Shown here piece by piece: positions 25,160-35,020 of a stretch of 64,000 nucleotides of DNA (position 1 is its first letter; every line of letters begins with the position of its first letter). Made by a program: the position numbers and the translations under genes. Below the pieces are notes generated by a model. That model saw only the letters and a program-made list of their open reading frames with translations. It was not told where the DNA came from and ran no database searches. This DNA is from an uncultured bacterium (GTDB lineage Bacteria > Verrucomicrobiota > Kiritimatiellia > CAIKKV01 > CAIJXV01): NCBI GenBank assembly GCA_903824675.1, contig CAIJXV010000083.1:1-64000 (forward strand). Reading direction: 5' to 3'.

Positions 25160-26260
25160 ATGCAAGAATTAAGTCCGCGCGAACGATTTCTAAAGACCAT
25201 GAATTTCGAGCCCGCCGATCGCCTGCCCATCATGATGAACTGGCTGACGGCGAATTATGTGCAACATCTCACCGGCCTTTTGGCGGAGGAGTATTGGGCC
25301 GATCAAATTGCGGCGCATGTGAGGGCCTTTAAAATCCTGGGCGTTGATTTCTGCGAACAGTTGGCCTTTCCTCCGCGGGAAGAAGAGCAGCGAAGCTGGT
25401 CGCTCGGCGAGCAGAAAGACTGGAGCAACCCGGATGTGGTGGCCGAAGACCTGGAGTTAACCAGCGTCGGTGCCGAACAATACCTGAAGGATCTTCGAGC
25501 GAAAAGAGAAGATGAAATCCGCGAAATCTGCGATTACCAGATTACGCTTCAACGCAAGCTGGGAGACGACTGCGTCTGGTTTTTCGGGATGGACGCTCAC
25601 GGACCGCATAGTATCGGGTTCCCCTACGGCAAATACGGCTACGAAGGATTCTTCATGGCCGTTGCCGCCTATCCGGACGTAATGGAGCGGTATTGGCGTA
25701 CCCAGGCGGGGTGTGCTCGATTTCATAACGAGTGCGTGGTTGAAGCCGCCCAACGGTTGAATTGGATCCGCATCGGATATCTGGGTGAAGACGTGACGAC
25801 CCAAACCGGAAACATGATATCGCCTGCGATTATGACGCAGCGCTTTTTTCCGCATCTGGACCATGCGCTGGCCCCGTTGGTCAATGCCGGTTTCAAGCTG
25901 GTCTGGCACAGCGACGGCAACATGAACGACATGATTCAGCCGTTGATCGACATCGGCATCGCCGGATTTCAGGGCTTTCAGGAGGAATGCGGCACGCGCA
26001 TCACCGAAGTGGCCAAACTGCATGCCCGAAACGGTGACCCTTTGATCCTGTGGGGCTCGGTCTCCTCCATCGAGGTGGTGCGCAATGGGACATTCGCCGA
26101 TATTCAGCGCGAAGTTCAACGGGTGTTAACCGAATGGCCTCATCCCGGTTTATGCCTGGCCACCGCCAGCGCGATGATGGACGATGTTCCCAAGGATAAC
26201 ATTACTGAAATGTACCGGTTGTTCAGGACGCTTGGCGCAGTTCAGCGCGGTAAATCTTGA
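25160..26260 (+). CDS. Uroporphyrinogen-decarboxylase-superfamily protein
   Basis: A 366-residue TIM-barrel protein of the URO-D superfamily. It has the N-terminal block LSPRERFLKTMNFEPADRLP and the metal-region HSDGNMNDMI (about 253). C-terminal markers are WGSVSSIEVV and the MMDDVPKDN block, which replaces the 'DH.TPP' of the other members. It is followed after 23 bases by an acetylesterase-type gene on the same strand, so a role in sugar-ester or methyl-sugar turnover is plausible, though the reaction is unknown. The start codon is the first ATG matching the family N-terminus. Confidence 0.83.
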   Translation: MQELSPRERFLKTMNFEPADRLPIMMNWLTANYVQHLTGLLAEEYWADQIAAHVRAFKILGVDFCEQLAFPPREEEQRSWSLGEQKDWSNPDVVAEDLELTSVGAEQYLKDLRAKREDEIREICDYQITLQRKLGDDCVWFFGMDAHGPHSIGFPYGKYGYEGFFMAVAAYPDVMERYWRTQAGCARFHNECVVEAAQRLNWIRIGYLGEDVTTQTGNMISPAIMTQRFFPHLDHALAPLVNAGFKLVWHSDGNMNDMIQPLIDIGIAGFQGFQEECGTRITEVAKLHARNGDPLILWGSVSSIEVVRNGTFADIQREVQRVLTEWPHPGLCLATASAMMDDVPKDNITEMYRLFRTLGAVQRGKS

Positions 26261-26283
26261 AGATTTCATAGGAATAAAAAACG

Positions 26284-28149
26284 ATGAATATTAAAAATGG
26301 GTTAATAAGCGGACAGGTTCTCCAACGGAATGCGAAAAATCTGGGCACGGTGCGGATTGCCGGCGAGGGGATGGGGGAAGGACCGGTTGAAGCGCGGATT
26401 TTGAAAGGGGTTCAACCGCTGAAAGGTTGGAACTGGCGTCCGGTTGGGAAAGCGGCCGGCGGGCATTTCCAGGCCGTTTTGGACCGGATCCCCGTGGGCG
26501 GACCTTATACCGTTGAATTTCGTCTGGCGGGGCAGGGGCGGTCGTTTGACAAAATGGCGGTTCGGGAAATTTATGTCGGGGATGTCTGGTTTATGGCGGG
26601 GCAGAGTAACATGCAGGGGATTGGGAACATGAACCGGGCTCCGAAACCCCACCCGCTGGTCCGTTGCTTTTACATGCGCGATGAATGGGGATTGGCTCGC
26701 GATCCTTTGCATCAATTAAACGAAGCCGTGGATCCTGTGCATAATGCCGGACAACGATTGTCTGCGGCATTGGCCGAGCGCGAACGCCGGACTTCTGTCA
26801 AAGGGGTGGGGCTCGGCATTTTCTTTGGAACCGAAATGGTCCGGCGAACGGGAGTTCCCCAGGGTTTGGTGTCTTGTGGGCATGGCGGCACCTCGATGGC
26901 ACAGTGGTCGCCCGAATTGAAGGATCTGGGGGGGAAATCCCTTTACGGGGCGCTATTGCGCCGGTTTAATAAATTGGGGCAGCCGGTTCGGGGAATCCTC
27001 TGGTATCAGGGTGAATCCGATGCCAATGCCGAGGCCGTTCGGGTTTATACCGAAAAAATGAAGCAGTTGGTGGCGGCGACCCGCACCGATTTCAAGCAAC
27101 CCAACCTGCCGTGGATCACCGTCCAAATCGGGCGGGTGATCAGCGAGGGGTGGTCGCCGGTGTGTTGGAATGCGATCCAGGATCAACAGCGAAAATTAGT
27201 CGATCATATCAAGAATCTGGAAGTGGTGCCGTCGATCGATCTCGAATTGGACGACATGATCCATATCGGTTCCAACGGATTGCGGATTTTAGGCGAGCGA
27301 ATGGCCCGGATGGCGGATCGACTGGCGCTGGGCAATTTGAAGGAAGCCGGAAGCCTCCGTTTGGGATCGATCCGGACGTGCCTGCGTAAATCCCCGGCGG
27401 ATCCTCGGGTCCAGTGGTTCGAAGTTCGCTTTAAGAATGTCGTGGGAGGATTGCGCAGTCAGGGATTGCCGCGGGGGTTTGCGGTTTTGGATTCCACCGG
27501 CAAGCCGATGGGGATGGTTTACAAAATTCAGGTCGAAGAGGATCGGGTGATCTTGGAGGCGAGCCAGTCGCCGACCCTGGCGTTTGGCTTTTCCTACGGA
27601 TATGGGCTGGATCCGGATTGTACCATTACCGACGGGCGGGGAATGGGGTTGCCGGTATTGGGGCCCATCCCGGCGGGGGGACAGACCGGATCGGGGTTTT
27701 TGGTCCAATGGAAGATCACCGGACCCCTGGCCGACCGGGAGGTGGCGAATGCCGCATTTCCCGAGGATGGATTGGCCTGGCGTGCGCCCTATTCGGCGGC
27801 AACGACCCTGGTGATGCCGCAGGATGTAGCCGCTCCCCAACCGGGCCTGTTTTATTTACGGACAGCGGTTGAGGTGGCGGCGGCGGGGACGTACAAACTA
27901 TCCATGGGGGCGGATAGTCCCTATCGGATTTGGGTTAATAGCCGGGCCGTGGCCGCTAATTTGAAGGCGACGAATCCGTGCCAGCCCGACGAATATCCCC
28001 ATGCGGTTGAATTCAGGGCCGGTCGCAATGAAATCATGGTGGCCTTCGATGGGCGAATGGGTCGGGGATGGGGCATGAATATGCGATTTTTCTCAATGGT
28101 CAAGGGCGAGAATCTGTCGCTGGAAACGATTGTAGAAGCTGCGCCCTGA
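26284..28149 (+). CDS. Sialate O-acetylesterase family protein (second copy)
   Basis: A 621-residue SASA-type carbohydrate esterase. The catalytic Ser is in GQSNMQG (about 107), GHGGTSMAQW lies near 200, WYQGESDA near 240, and the Asp/His pair appears in DDMIHIGSNG (about 321-325). The C-terminal about 150 residues form a separate beta-rich domain, possibly carbohydrate-binding. No signal peptide is evident, as for the esterase at 469. The two are only distantly related. It is co-oriented with and immediately follows the URO-D gene, so the pair may act on the same modified sugar. Confidence 0.85.
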   Translation: MNIKNGLISGQVLQRNAKNLGTVRIAGEGMGEGPVEARILKGVQPLKGWNWRPVGKAAGGHFQAVLDRIPVGGPYTVEFRLAGQGRSFDKMAVREIYVGDVWFMAGQSNMQGIGNMNRAPKPHPLVRCFYMRDEWGLARDPLHQLNEAVDPVHNAGQRLSAALAERERRTSVKGVGLGIFFGTEMVRRTGVPQGLVSCGHGGTSMAQWSPELKDLGGKSLYGALLRRFNKLGQPVRGILWYQGESDANAEAVRVYTEKMKQLVAATRTDFKQPNLPWITVQIGRVISEGWSPVCWNAIQDQQRKLVDHIKNLEVVPSIDLELDDMIHIGSNGLRILGERMARMADRLALGNLKEAGSLRLGSIRTCLRKSPADPRVQWFEVRFKNVVGGLRSQGLPRGFAVLDSTGKPMGMVYKIQVEEDRVILEASQSPTLAFGFSYGYGLDPDCTITDGRGMGLPVLGPIPAGGQTGSGFLVQWKITGPLADREVANAAFPEDGLAWRAPYSAATTLVMPQDVAAPQPGLFYLRTAVEVAAAGTYKLSMGADSPYRIWVNSRAVAANLKATNPCQPDEYPHAVEFRAGRNEIMVAFDGRMGRGWGMNMRFFSMVKGENLSLETIVEAAP

Positions 28150-28243
28150 CGTACGATAAGAGCCTCTGGGCCCCGTTTTCAATCGATGTTGGCCCGTCCT
28201 CTGGGGCGGGCGTCTGGAGAGGGAGGGGGCTGGATCCGCGGAC

Positions 28244-28263
28244 GCCGGGCGCAGAGGCCCGGC
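28244..28263. repeat. GC-rich hairpin in intergenic spacer
   Basis: GCCGGGC-GCAGAG-GCCCGGC, a perfect 7-bp stem with a 6-base loop, in the 296-bp spacer before the KDG-kinase gene. No T-tract follows, so it is more likely a REP-type unit than a terminator. Confidence 0.45.
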
Positions 28264-28335
28264 CCACAACAACGGGGAATCGGGTTGTGGGCGAAGCCCC
28301 ACCCGGGGCGGTTTATCAAGGAAATAGGCGAATTG

Positions 28336-28354
28336 GCACCGAATCGCAGATGCG
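28336..28354. promoter_or_regulatory. 19-nt intergenic motif, copy 1
   Basis: GCACCGAATCGCAGATGCG is identical to positions 35021-35039. It lies 92 bases before the KDG-kinase start. Possibly an operator, or a scrap of a dispersed repeat. Confidence 0.35.
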
Positions 28355-28445
28355 CCCGAGCCGCTGGGCGTGTAAATCTCTCGATTGACTTTTGCGGCAC
28401 AAACAAGGAGACTTTAACCAACAGAGTCACCCTTTGGAGAACATC

Positions 28446-29543
28446 ATGGCCCTTAAAGTAAAAGCTAAAGCAGAGTGTAAATGGGATGCGATTGCCCTGG
28501 GTGAAGTGATGTTGCGTTTGGACCCCGGGGATATGCGAATCCGGACGGCCCGTGAATTCAAGGTTTGGGAAGGGGGCGGAGAATACAATGTGGTCCGGGG
28601 CCTCCGGAAATGTTTCGGGTTGAAAACCGCCATGGTGACCGCGATTGTCGATAATGATCTGGGCCATTTATTGGAAGATTTCATGTTGCAGGGCGGAGTG
28701 GATTTGTCGCCCGTGAAGTGGGTGCCGTTCGACGGCATTGGCAAGGACGCCCGGGTGGGTCTTAATTTTACCGAGCGGGGTTTTGGCGTTCGCCCCGCTT
28801 TGGGTTGTTCGGATCGGGGGCATACCGCCGCCTCGCAAATGAAGCCCGGCGACATCGATTGGAACCGGATTTTCAAGGAAGAGGGCGTGCGCTGGTTCCA
28901 TTGTGGCGGGATTTTTGCCGCCTTGTCGGCCACCACTTCGGCGTTGGTCATCGAAGCCATGGAAGCCGCGCACGCGGCCGGGACCATCGTTTCCTATGAT
29001 CTCAATTTCCGGGCTTCGCTCTGGAAATCCCAGGGGGGGACGGCGAAGGCGGTTGAAATCAATCGACGGATCGCACCCCTGGTCGATGTCATGATCGGGA
29101 ACGAGGAGGATTTCACGGCGGCCCTGGGATTCACGGTGCCGGGGATGGATGAGCACATTTCGTCGATCGATCCCGCCAATTTCAAGAAAATGATCACGGA
29201 AGTCTTCAAGATGTTCCCGAATTTCAAAGTTGTGGCGACGACCCTGCGCAATGCCAAGACGGCGTCGGTCAACGATTGGAGCGCGATCATTTACGCCGAC
29301 GGCGAATTTTACCAGGCGCCCTTGCGGAACGATCTGGAAATTTATGACCGGGTGGGGGGCGGCGACAGTTTTGCCTCCGGCGTGGCCTATGCCTTTCTGG
29401 CCGGCAAGACGCCCCAGGATGCCGTTAATTATGGAGCCGCACATGGGGCGCTGGCCATGACCACTCCAGGGGATACCAGCATGGTGACGCTTAAAGAAGT
29501 GGAGGCCTGCTTGAAGACCAAGGGTGCCCGTGTGATTCGGTAG
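28446..29543 (+). CDS. PfkB-family carbohydrate kinase (2-keto-3-deoxygluconate kinase-like)
   Basis: A 365-residue ribokinase-family sugar kinase. IALGEVMLRLDPGD is at the N-terminus, EGGGEYNVVRGL (family GGAxxNVA) near 42-53, and VSYDLNFRASLW (KDG-kinase-type DLNxR) near 183-194. The catalytic anion-hole motif is RVGGGDSFASG (about 301-311), with Asp as general base. Most similar in style to KdgK, which would phosphorylate 2-keto-3-deoxygluconate in uronic-acid degradation. GGAG at 28436-28439 supports the start at 28446 over an upstream ATG at 28392. No aldolase (KdgA) is adjacent. Confidence 0.83.
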   Translation: MALKVKAKAECKWDAIALGEVMLRLDPGDMRIRTAREFKVWEGGGEYNVVRGLRKCFGLKTAMVTAIVDNDLGHLLEDFMLQGGVDLSPVKWVPFDGIGKDARVGLNFTERGFGVRPALGCSDRGHTAASQMKPGDIDWNRIFKEEGVRWFHCGGIFAALSATTSALVIEAMEAAHAAGTIVSYDLNFRASLWKSQGGTAKAVEINRRIAPLVDVMIGNEEDFTAALGFTVPGMDEHISSIDPANFKKMITEVFKMFPNFKVVATTLRNAKTASVNDWSAIIYADGEFYQAPLRNDLEIYDRVGGGDSFASGVAYAFLAGKTPQDAVNYGAAHGALAMTTPGDTSMVTLKEVEACLKTKGARVIR

Positions 29544-29579
29544 TTGGCTTAACCCCGTGTAGCCCCAAAGGCCGCATTT

Positions 29580-32500
29580 ATGCCGCAAACTTCGGTGCCG
29601 ACCTTGATATTGGCGGTTATCGCCTTTTGTGCTTCGGCCTACCATTTCTTGATTTATGCCCGACGTCCCACCCGTCGGGTCGATCTGACATTTGCCCTGG
29701 TCTGCCTGATGATCGGGGTTTACGATCTGTTTTGTGTGGGCCTTTACGGGGCCTCGTCGCCAGAGGTCGGGGTGATCTGGCAGGAACGTCAGGTTTTGGC
29801 GTTGGGGTTGGTGGCGATCGCTTTTATCTGGTTCATTTCAGATTATACCGGGCGGGCGATCCGACCGGTCGTCTATGGCCTGACCCTGCTTTACAGCCTG
29901 TTGATCCTCTTTAATATCGTCACCCAGTATCACTGGGCCTGGACGCATGAGCCGCTGATCAAGACCGTGAAATTACCCTGGGGGGGGAGCCTGGACTATC
30001 AGGAAATGACCGCGGGGCCGAGTACCGGGGTGATGTCCTTGAGTGGGGCGCTCATTTTTATTTATTGCGTCGTGCTGATTCGCCGTCTGTGGATCCGGGG
30101 GGATCGCCGGCGGGTGGGACCCCTGATTTTCGGAACCTTCGCTTTTTTCCTGGGAGTGGTGAATGATGCGGTAGTGTCCCTGGGACTCTATCCCGGTCCG
30201 TATCTGATCGAATATTCATTTCTCGCCCTGATCCTGGTCATGGAATGGGGTGTGATCGGCTCCGTGATTCGAACGGCGGCCTTGGAGGATTCGATCCGGC
30301 GGAGCGAAATGATGTTTCGCAACTATTTCCGGTTGGGGGTGAGTGGGATGGCGATCATCGGGCCGGACAAGCGGTGGATGGAGGTGAATCGCCGGTTTTG
30401 TGAATTGCTGGGTTACTCCGCCGAGGAGCTGAAGAAAAAAACCTGGGCGGAAGTGACCCATCCGGAGGACCTGGTGGTTGAGCGCCGTAAATTCGACGGA
30501 CTGCTGGACGGCCGGTTGGATGAGTACGCTCTGGAAAAGCGGTTTGTCCGGCGCAACGGGGAGATGTTGCAAGCGTATGTCAATGCGACCTGTGTGCGCG
30601 GAGATAATGGCCGGCTGGAAATGGTTCTGGCCGTCATCCAGGATATTTCCTATCGGAAGCAGGCCGAACTCGCCCTGCAGGAGAGCGAACAACGGTTGCG
30701 CAAGGTGATGGAAAGTCTGCCGCTGGGGATTCATCTGTACCGGCTGGATCCGGACAACCGCCTGGTCTTCATTGGCGCCAATCCCGGGTCCGACCGCCTG
30801 TTAAAGACTCACCATCAACAATTTTTAGGAAAGACGATTGAGGAGGCCTTTCCGTCCCTGGTGGGGACCGGGATTCCCCAACACTATCGGGACGTGGCGG
30901 CGACCGGGGTCGGATGGGACACTGAACAAATTCAATATCGGGACGCGCAGATCACGGGGGCCTATGAAGTGCATGCGTTCCAGATTTTGCCCGGGCACAT
31001 GGCGGCGGTTTTTGCCGACATCACCGAGCGAAAACGGGCGGAGCGTTCCCTGCGATTCATGCAATTCGCGCTGGAACACGGAGCCGAGGCGGCTCTGTGG
31101 TTCCGGCCCAATGCCACCCTCTTCTATGTTAACGAATCCGCCGAGGGATTGTTGGGATATTCACGGAGCGAGTTGCTGGGGTTACGGATATTCGATTTCG
31201 ATCGGGAATCCACGCCGGAAAAATGGGCGGAAGAGATTTGCTCCCTGCGGACCTCCCGCGTCATGACGCGTCTGGCCCGGTTCCTTCGGAAAGATGGGGG
31301 ACAGGTTCCGGTGGAAATCAAAGCCTGCCATTTGGAGTACGAACAAGAGGAATTTATCATCGCCTTTGTCCGCGATTTATCTGAACGGACCCAGGCGGAA
31401 AATGAACGCCGCACCTTGGAAAGCCAGATGTTGCATGTTCAGAAACTGGAAAGTCTCGGGGTCCTGGCCGGTGGGATTGCGCATGATTTCAACAACCTGT
31501 TGATGGCGATCATGGGCTATGCGGATTTGGCCCTGCTGCCGGAGATCACGAATGACGAATTGCGCAGTGATCTCGAAGGCATCCAGAAAAACGGACGGCG
31601 GGCATCGGAACTTTGCCAGCAACTGCTGGCGTATTCCGGACGCGGCCGCCTGAACCGGGAGACGATGGATCTGAACGCGGCGATTCGGGAAATGCCCCAT
31701 CTGCTCTCGGTCTCCATTTCGAAGAAGGCGGTCCTCCGTTACTTTTTCGATGATTCCCTGCCGCGGATTCAGGCCGATCCCACGCAGATCCGCCAGATCG
31801 TCATGAATCTGATCACGAACGCTTCCGATGCCTTGGAAGATCGGGAGGGTTTCATCACGTTACGGACCGAGGTGATGGAGTGTTCCCGCGAGTTTCTCCG
31901 GCACACGTTGTTTGGGGAAAACCTGCCCGGCGGGAGCTATGTCTTCATCGAGGTGGCCGATACCGGGTGCGGGATGGAGGCCGATGTTTTGAGCCGCATT
32001 TTCGACCCCTTCTTCACCACCAAGACATCGGGGCGAGGGCTGGGCCTGGCGGCTGTTTTAGGCATTATCCGCGGTCACCAAGGGACCCTGCAGGTGACCA
32101 GCCGCAAAGGCAGTGGTTCACTCTTCAAAGTCTTCTTTCCCGCCCTTCCGGCCGAACCGGAGGCCCCGGCGATCGCGGTTACCCCGGCTTCTGCTCCCGA
32201 GGTCGTCGAATGGCGGGGGAGCGGTACGGTGTTGTTGGCGGATGATGAAGAATCGATCCGGGTGGTGTCCCGGCGGATGTTGGAGCGGATGGGATTCCAG
32301 GTGGTCACGGCGGCTGACGGACCGGAAGTGATTGCTCTGCTTCAGGCTGAGCCGAATCGGTTCACAGCGGCCCTGATCGACATGAGCATGCCCGGCTTGG
32401 ACGGGGTGGAGACCTTCCATCGTATCCGATATCTGCAACCCCGCTTACCGGTTTTGATCTGTACCGGATTCGACGAGGAAGAGACCGCGCGGCATTTTGT

Positions 32501-32582
32501 CAACTGCAAGCGGGTGTCGTTTATTCAAAAGCCGTTTAATCTGGACAAATTGACCGGGCGGCTTCGTCAATTGCTGGCCTAG
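29580..32582 (+). CDS. Hybrid sensor histidine kinase (7TM-PAS3-HisKA-HATPase-REC)
   Basis: A 1000-residue membrane sensor. An N-terminal bundle of seven predicted helices (about 5-225) is followed by three PAS domains (about 245-365, 370-485, 490-605). Then come a HisKA domain with the phosphorylated His in GGIAHDFNNLL (about 638) and an HATPase with GRGLGLAA (about 820). A C-terminal receiver (about 880-998) has DDEES, phospho-acceptor Asp in LIDMSMPGLDG and FIQKPF. It starts 36 bases after the kinase gene and may share its transcript. There is no DNA-binding response regulator next to it, so phosphate may pass to a distant partner. The ligand is unknown. Confidence 0.9.
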   Translation: MPQTSVPTLILAVIAFCASAYHFLIYARRPTRRVDLTFALVCLMIGVYDLFCVGLYGASSPEVGVIWQERQVLALGLVAIAFIWFISDYTGRAIRPVVYGLTLLYSLLILFNIVTQYHWAWTHEPLIKTVKLPWGGSLDYQEMTAGPSTGVMSLSGALIFIYCVVLIRRLWIRGDRRRVGPLIFGTFAFFLGVVNDAVVSLGLYPGPYLIEYSFLALILVMEWGVIGSVIRTAALEDSIRRSEMMFRNYFRLGVSGMAIIGPDKRWMEVNRRFCELLGYSAEELKKKTWAEVTHPEDLVVERRKFDGLLDGRLDEYALEKRFVRRNGEMLQAYVNATCVRGDNGRLEMVLAVIQDISYRKQAELALQESEQRLRKVMESLPLGIHLYRLDPDNRLVFIGANPGSDRLLKTHHQQFLGKTIEEAFPSLVGTGIPQHYRDVAATGVGWDTEQIQYRDAQITGAYEVHAFQILPGHMAAVFADITERKRAERSLRFMQFALEHGAEAALWFRPNATLFYVNESAEGLLGYSRSELLGLRIFDFDRESTPEKWAEEICSLRTSRVMTRLARFLRKDGGQVPVEIKACHLEYEQEEFIIAFVRDLSERTQAENERRTLESQMLHVQKLESLGVLAGGIAHDFNNLLMAIMGYADLALLPEITNDELRSDLEGIQKNGRRASELCQQLLAYSGRGRLNRETMDLNAAIREMPHLLSVSISKKAVLRYFFDDSLPRIQADPTQIRQIVMNLITNASDALEDREGFITLRTEVMECSREFLRHTLFGENLPGGSYVFIEVADTGCGMEADVLSRIFDPFFTTKTSGRGLGLAAVLGIIRGHQGTLQVTSRKGSGSLFKVFFPALPAEPEAPAIAVTPASAPEVVEWRGSGTVLLADDEESIRVVSRRMLERMGFQVVTAADGPEVIALLQAEPNRFTAALIDMSMPGLDGVETFHRIRYLQPRLPVLICTGFDEEETARHFVNCKRVSFIQKPFNLDKLTGRLRQLLA

Positions 32583-32588
32583 ATCAGC

Positions 32589-32608
32589 CTGAGCCGGCAA
32601 GGGCTCAG
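32589..32608. terminator. Candidate bidirectional terminator between convergent genes
   Basis: CTGAGCC-GGCAAG-GGCTCAG forms a 7-bp stem followed by CTTTCTT. It lies just after the histidine-kinase stop and overlaps the stop of the minus-strand membrane-protein gene. Confidence 0.5.
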
Positions 32609-32982
32609 CTTTCTTCCGGGTCATATATCCCCGGAAAAATCCGAATGAAAAACCCGAACATTTTGATCGCGGCGGTCAGGATGGAAACGATAAATCCCGG
32701 ACCGAGGGCGTCGGCTTCGGGAGGGATTTTGAATCCCCAATAGTGGACTACAACCAGGGTTGCGAATGTTTTGATCGAGGCTTCCACGGCTTCCCGGCCG
32801 TCAAGGGTGGGCAGGGTGATCAGGCAGAAAAGAATATCCGTCAGGATATCGGCGATCAGGAATCCGGCGAGGCATCCGCGAATTACAGGTGAGGTCGATT
32901 TTTCGCCCAGGATCAAGAGGGCCATCAAGACCAGATACAATAGAACGCGAATGCATCTCCACATCCATCGCCAAGAATACAT
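32605..32982 (-). CDS. Small polytopic membrane protein, unknown function
   Basis: A 125-residue protein with about four hydrophobic segments (about 10-26, 35-58, 68-85, 95-115) and few charged residues. No family is recognised. The ATG at 32982 follows a good ribosome site (AGGAAGG on the minus strand, 6 bases ahead). It converges with the hybrid histidine kinase and diverges from the repeat-protein gene. Conservation would be needed to show what it does. Confidence 0.7.
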   Translation of the reverse strand: MYSWRWMWRCIRVLLYLVLMALLILGEKSTSPVIRGCLAGFLIADILTDILFCLITLPTLDGREAVEASIKTFATLVVVHYWGFKIPPEADALGPGFIVSILTAAIKMFGFFIRIFPGIYDPEES

Positions 32983-33262
32983 GAATCCCTTCCTGCTGGC
33001 AGCCTCCGCTCAGCCGCCAAGCGTTTGCCGATGGGGCTTGCCTTGGGGTCTGCTCCAAGGTCCCGTTAACGGACAGAGTCGCGCTCTTTTTAAGCTAACC
33101 CATCTCCTCGGGGGATGCAATTGATTTCCTGTTTCCCGAGAGTATCTCTTTATATATACTTACCAGCAAAAATAAGGGAAATTGATTTTTCCTGAATTTT
33201 GACCTTCGCCCCATAGGGCGAATCGACTTGTTTCGGGGTTTCTCATTGGGTAGGTTTATTTC
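32983..33262. other. AT-rich divergent intergenic region
   Basis: No gene. It separates the minus-strand membrane protein from the plus-strand repeat protein. It includes an AT-rich stretch (33121-33200) with TATATA-like elements, the likely promoter area for the right-hand gene, but no box pair with good spacing can be fixed. Confidence 0.45.
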
Positions 33263-34888
33263 ATGAAGATATCGATCTCATTTGTCTGGATGCTGTTGAG
33301 TCAGATCCTTCTCGGCGTTCTTCAGAGTGTGGCGGTGGAGCCGGCCTGGGTCTGGGCCCAGAAGGCGAATGCGGACGCCCGGGCCGTGGCGGTCGATTCC
33401 AATGGGAATGCTTACATTGCCGGTTGGTTTAGTGAGACCAACGTTTTTGGAACAAACGTCTTGTCCCCCTATGACGGCTTTTCCGATATCTTTTTGGTTA
33501 AAGTCAATCCCCAAGGGAACTACCTCTGGGCTAATTGCGCAACCGGTGCAATGTTTGACCGGGTCCGGGATATCGACGTGGACCCGCAGGGTAATGTCCT
33601 GCTCACGGGCGAATTCTCGAAAAATCTGGCCTTCGGTTCTCACGTCGTCCAGGTTGCGCAGAATGACTACGACGTTTTCATTGCCAAGGCGGGTTTGGAT
33701 GGCGCCTTCCTCTGGGCGGTGAGAGGCGGTGGGGGGAGCGATGATGTTGCGTACGGAGTGGCCTCCGATCCCGCCGGCAACGTGATCGTGGTCGGCCAGT
33801 GTTCCGGGAACGCCGTGTTTGGGTCTTTCACGAACACCCTGAACGACTGGAGTTACTTCGTCGCCAAACTCGATCCCGCCGGGCAGTATCTGTGGGTGAA
33901 CTATGGTCGGCCCACTCAGACGGGAGGTAGCGTGTGGTTACGCGATGTCGATGTGGATGCCGCTAGTAACATTTACGTTATCGGTACCTTCACCGGCTCG
34001 AATCTGGTGGTGGGTGCCAGCACCCTGGTCACGGCTTCGTCACAAACCGAGAACATGTTCGTGATGAAGCTTGCGCCGAACGGCAACGGCCTCTGGGCCG
34101 TACAGGGAGGGCAAACCAATTTCACCCTGTTGGATGACGGCGGTGATGCCATTGTGATGGACTCGAAGGGCAATGCATTGATCACCGGCACGTTCGGACT
34201 TCGGGGACGCTTTGGCCCGTTTCTGCTCACCAGCAAGCAGGCGCGCGATATGTTCGTTGCGAAACTTGATCCGGATGGCGCCTTCCTTTGGGCCACCAAC
34301 GCCACCGGCACCAATGCCGCCCTGGCCGGCGATGCCATCGCCTGTGGTGTGTATGACACCGTCATCATTTGCGGCGCGTTCGAAGGCACCGCTGAATTCG
34401 GTTCGCACCAAGTGGTCGCCCGAGGCAATTCAGCCGATGTTTTTGTGACCAAGCTGAGCAGCCAGGGCGAGTTTTTGTGGGCCGCGCGGGCGGGGGGAGA
34501 CGACACGGATTACGCTTACGGAATCGGTGTGCTGAGTGACGGGGATGCGATGGTGGTGGGGACTCTCAAAGGGGCCAGTGATTTCGGGGTGCATAAAGTG
34601 CCCGGCGTGTGGTTCATGGGGAGTTGGCGCAATCAGATGTATGCGGCTCGGATGTGCGCTTTTTCGCCCCCCTGGATTTCGGAAATGACCGTCGGCGCCG
34701 ATAGCGTGTTGTTGGATTGCAACGATATGGCACGGTCGGAAACTATTGCGCTGGAGAGCTCAACCAATTTGATGACTGGCGACTGGGATCCGGTGACCAA
34801 TTGGATTCCCAACCTCACGACCGGACGGGTCGATGTTCCCATAGCGCCGGACGAGAGAGCCCTATTCTTCCGTCTGCGACATCGATAA
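33263..34888 (+). CDS. Exported SBBP-type beta-propeller protein
   Basis: A 541-residue protein with a signal peptide (to about residue 25). Then come repeated about 50-60-residue units of the SBBP type, each with DSNGNAYIAG-, DPQGNVLLTG- or DPAGNVIVVG-like strands and a following LDPAGQYLW or LAPNGNGLWAV. They should fold as blades of a propeller (about eight units between 35 and 460). The C-terminal about 75 residues (with ESSTNL and the ending ALFFRLR) match a terminal domain frequent in exported proteins of Verrucomicrobia-type bacteria. It probably acts at the surface or in secretion, and enzymatic activity is not evident. It stands alone. Confidence 0.8.
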   Translation: MKISISFVWMLLSQILLGVLQSVAVEPAWVWAQKANADARAVAVDSNGNAYIAGWFSETNVFGTNVLSPYDGFSDIFLVKVNPQGNYLWANCATGAMFDRVRDIDVDPQGNVLLTGEFSKNLAFGSHVVQVAQNDYDVFIAKAGLDGAFLWAVRGGGGSDDVAYGVASDPAGNVIVVGQCSGNAVFGSFTNTLNDWSYFVAKLDPAGQYLWVNYGRPTQTGGSVWLRDVDVDAASNIYVIGTFTGSNLVVGASTLVTASSQTENMFVMKLAPNGNGLWAVQGGQTNFTLLDDGGDAIVMDSKGNALITGTFGLRGRFGPFLLTSKQARDMFVAKLDPDGAFLWATNATGTNAALAGDAIACGVYDTVIICGAFEGTAEFGSHQVVARGNSADVFVTKLSSQGEFLWAARAGGDDTDYAYGIGVLSDGDAMVVGTLKGASDFGVHKVPGVWFMGSWRNQMYAARMCAFSPPWISEMTVGADSVLLDCNDMARSETIALESSTNLMTGDWDPVTNWIPNLTTGRVDVPIAPDERALFFRLRHR

Positions 34889-34939
34889 TATGTCCCGCCG
34901 CGTGTCTGCGATTGGGTGCACTCCACAACCGGCTCCCCT

Positions 34940-34997
34940 GTAGGCATTCTTGCCTGATATTCCCCTTCCTCCCCGGAGTCGGGCAGGAATGCCCAAC
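34940..34997. repeat. Imperfect inverted repeat
   Basis: GTAGGCATTCTTGCCTGA (34940-34957) and TCGGGCAGGAATGCCCAAC (34979-34997) pair with a few mismatches across a 21-base spacer. A REP/MITE-like intergenic element. Confidence 0.55.
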
Positions 34998-35020
34998 TTA
35001 CTTGGATTCAAGCGATCATT

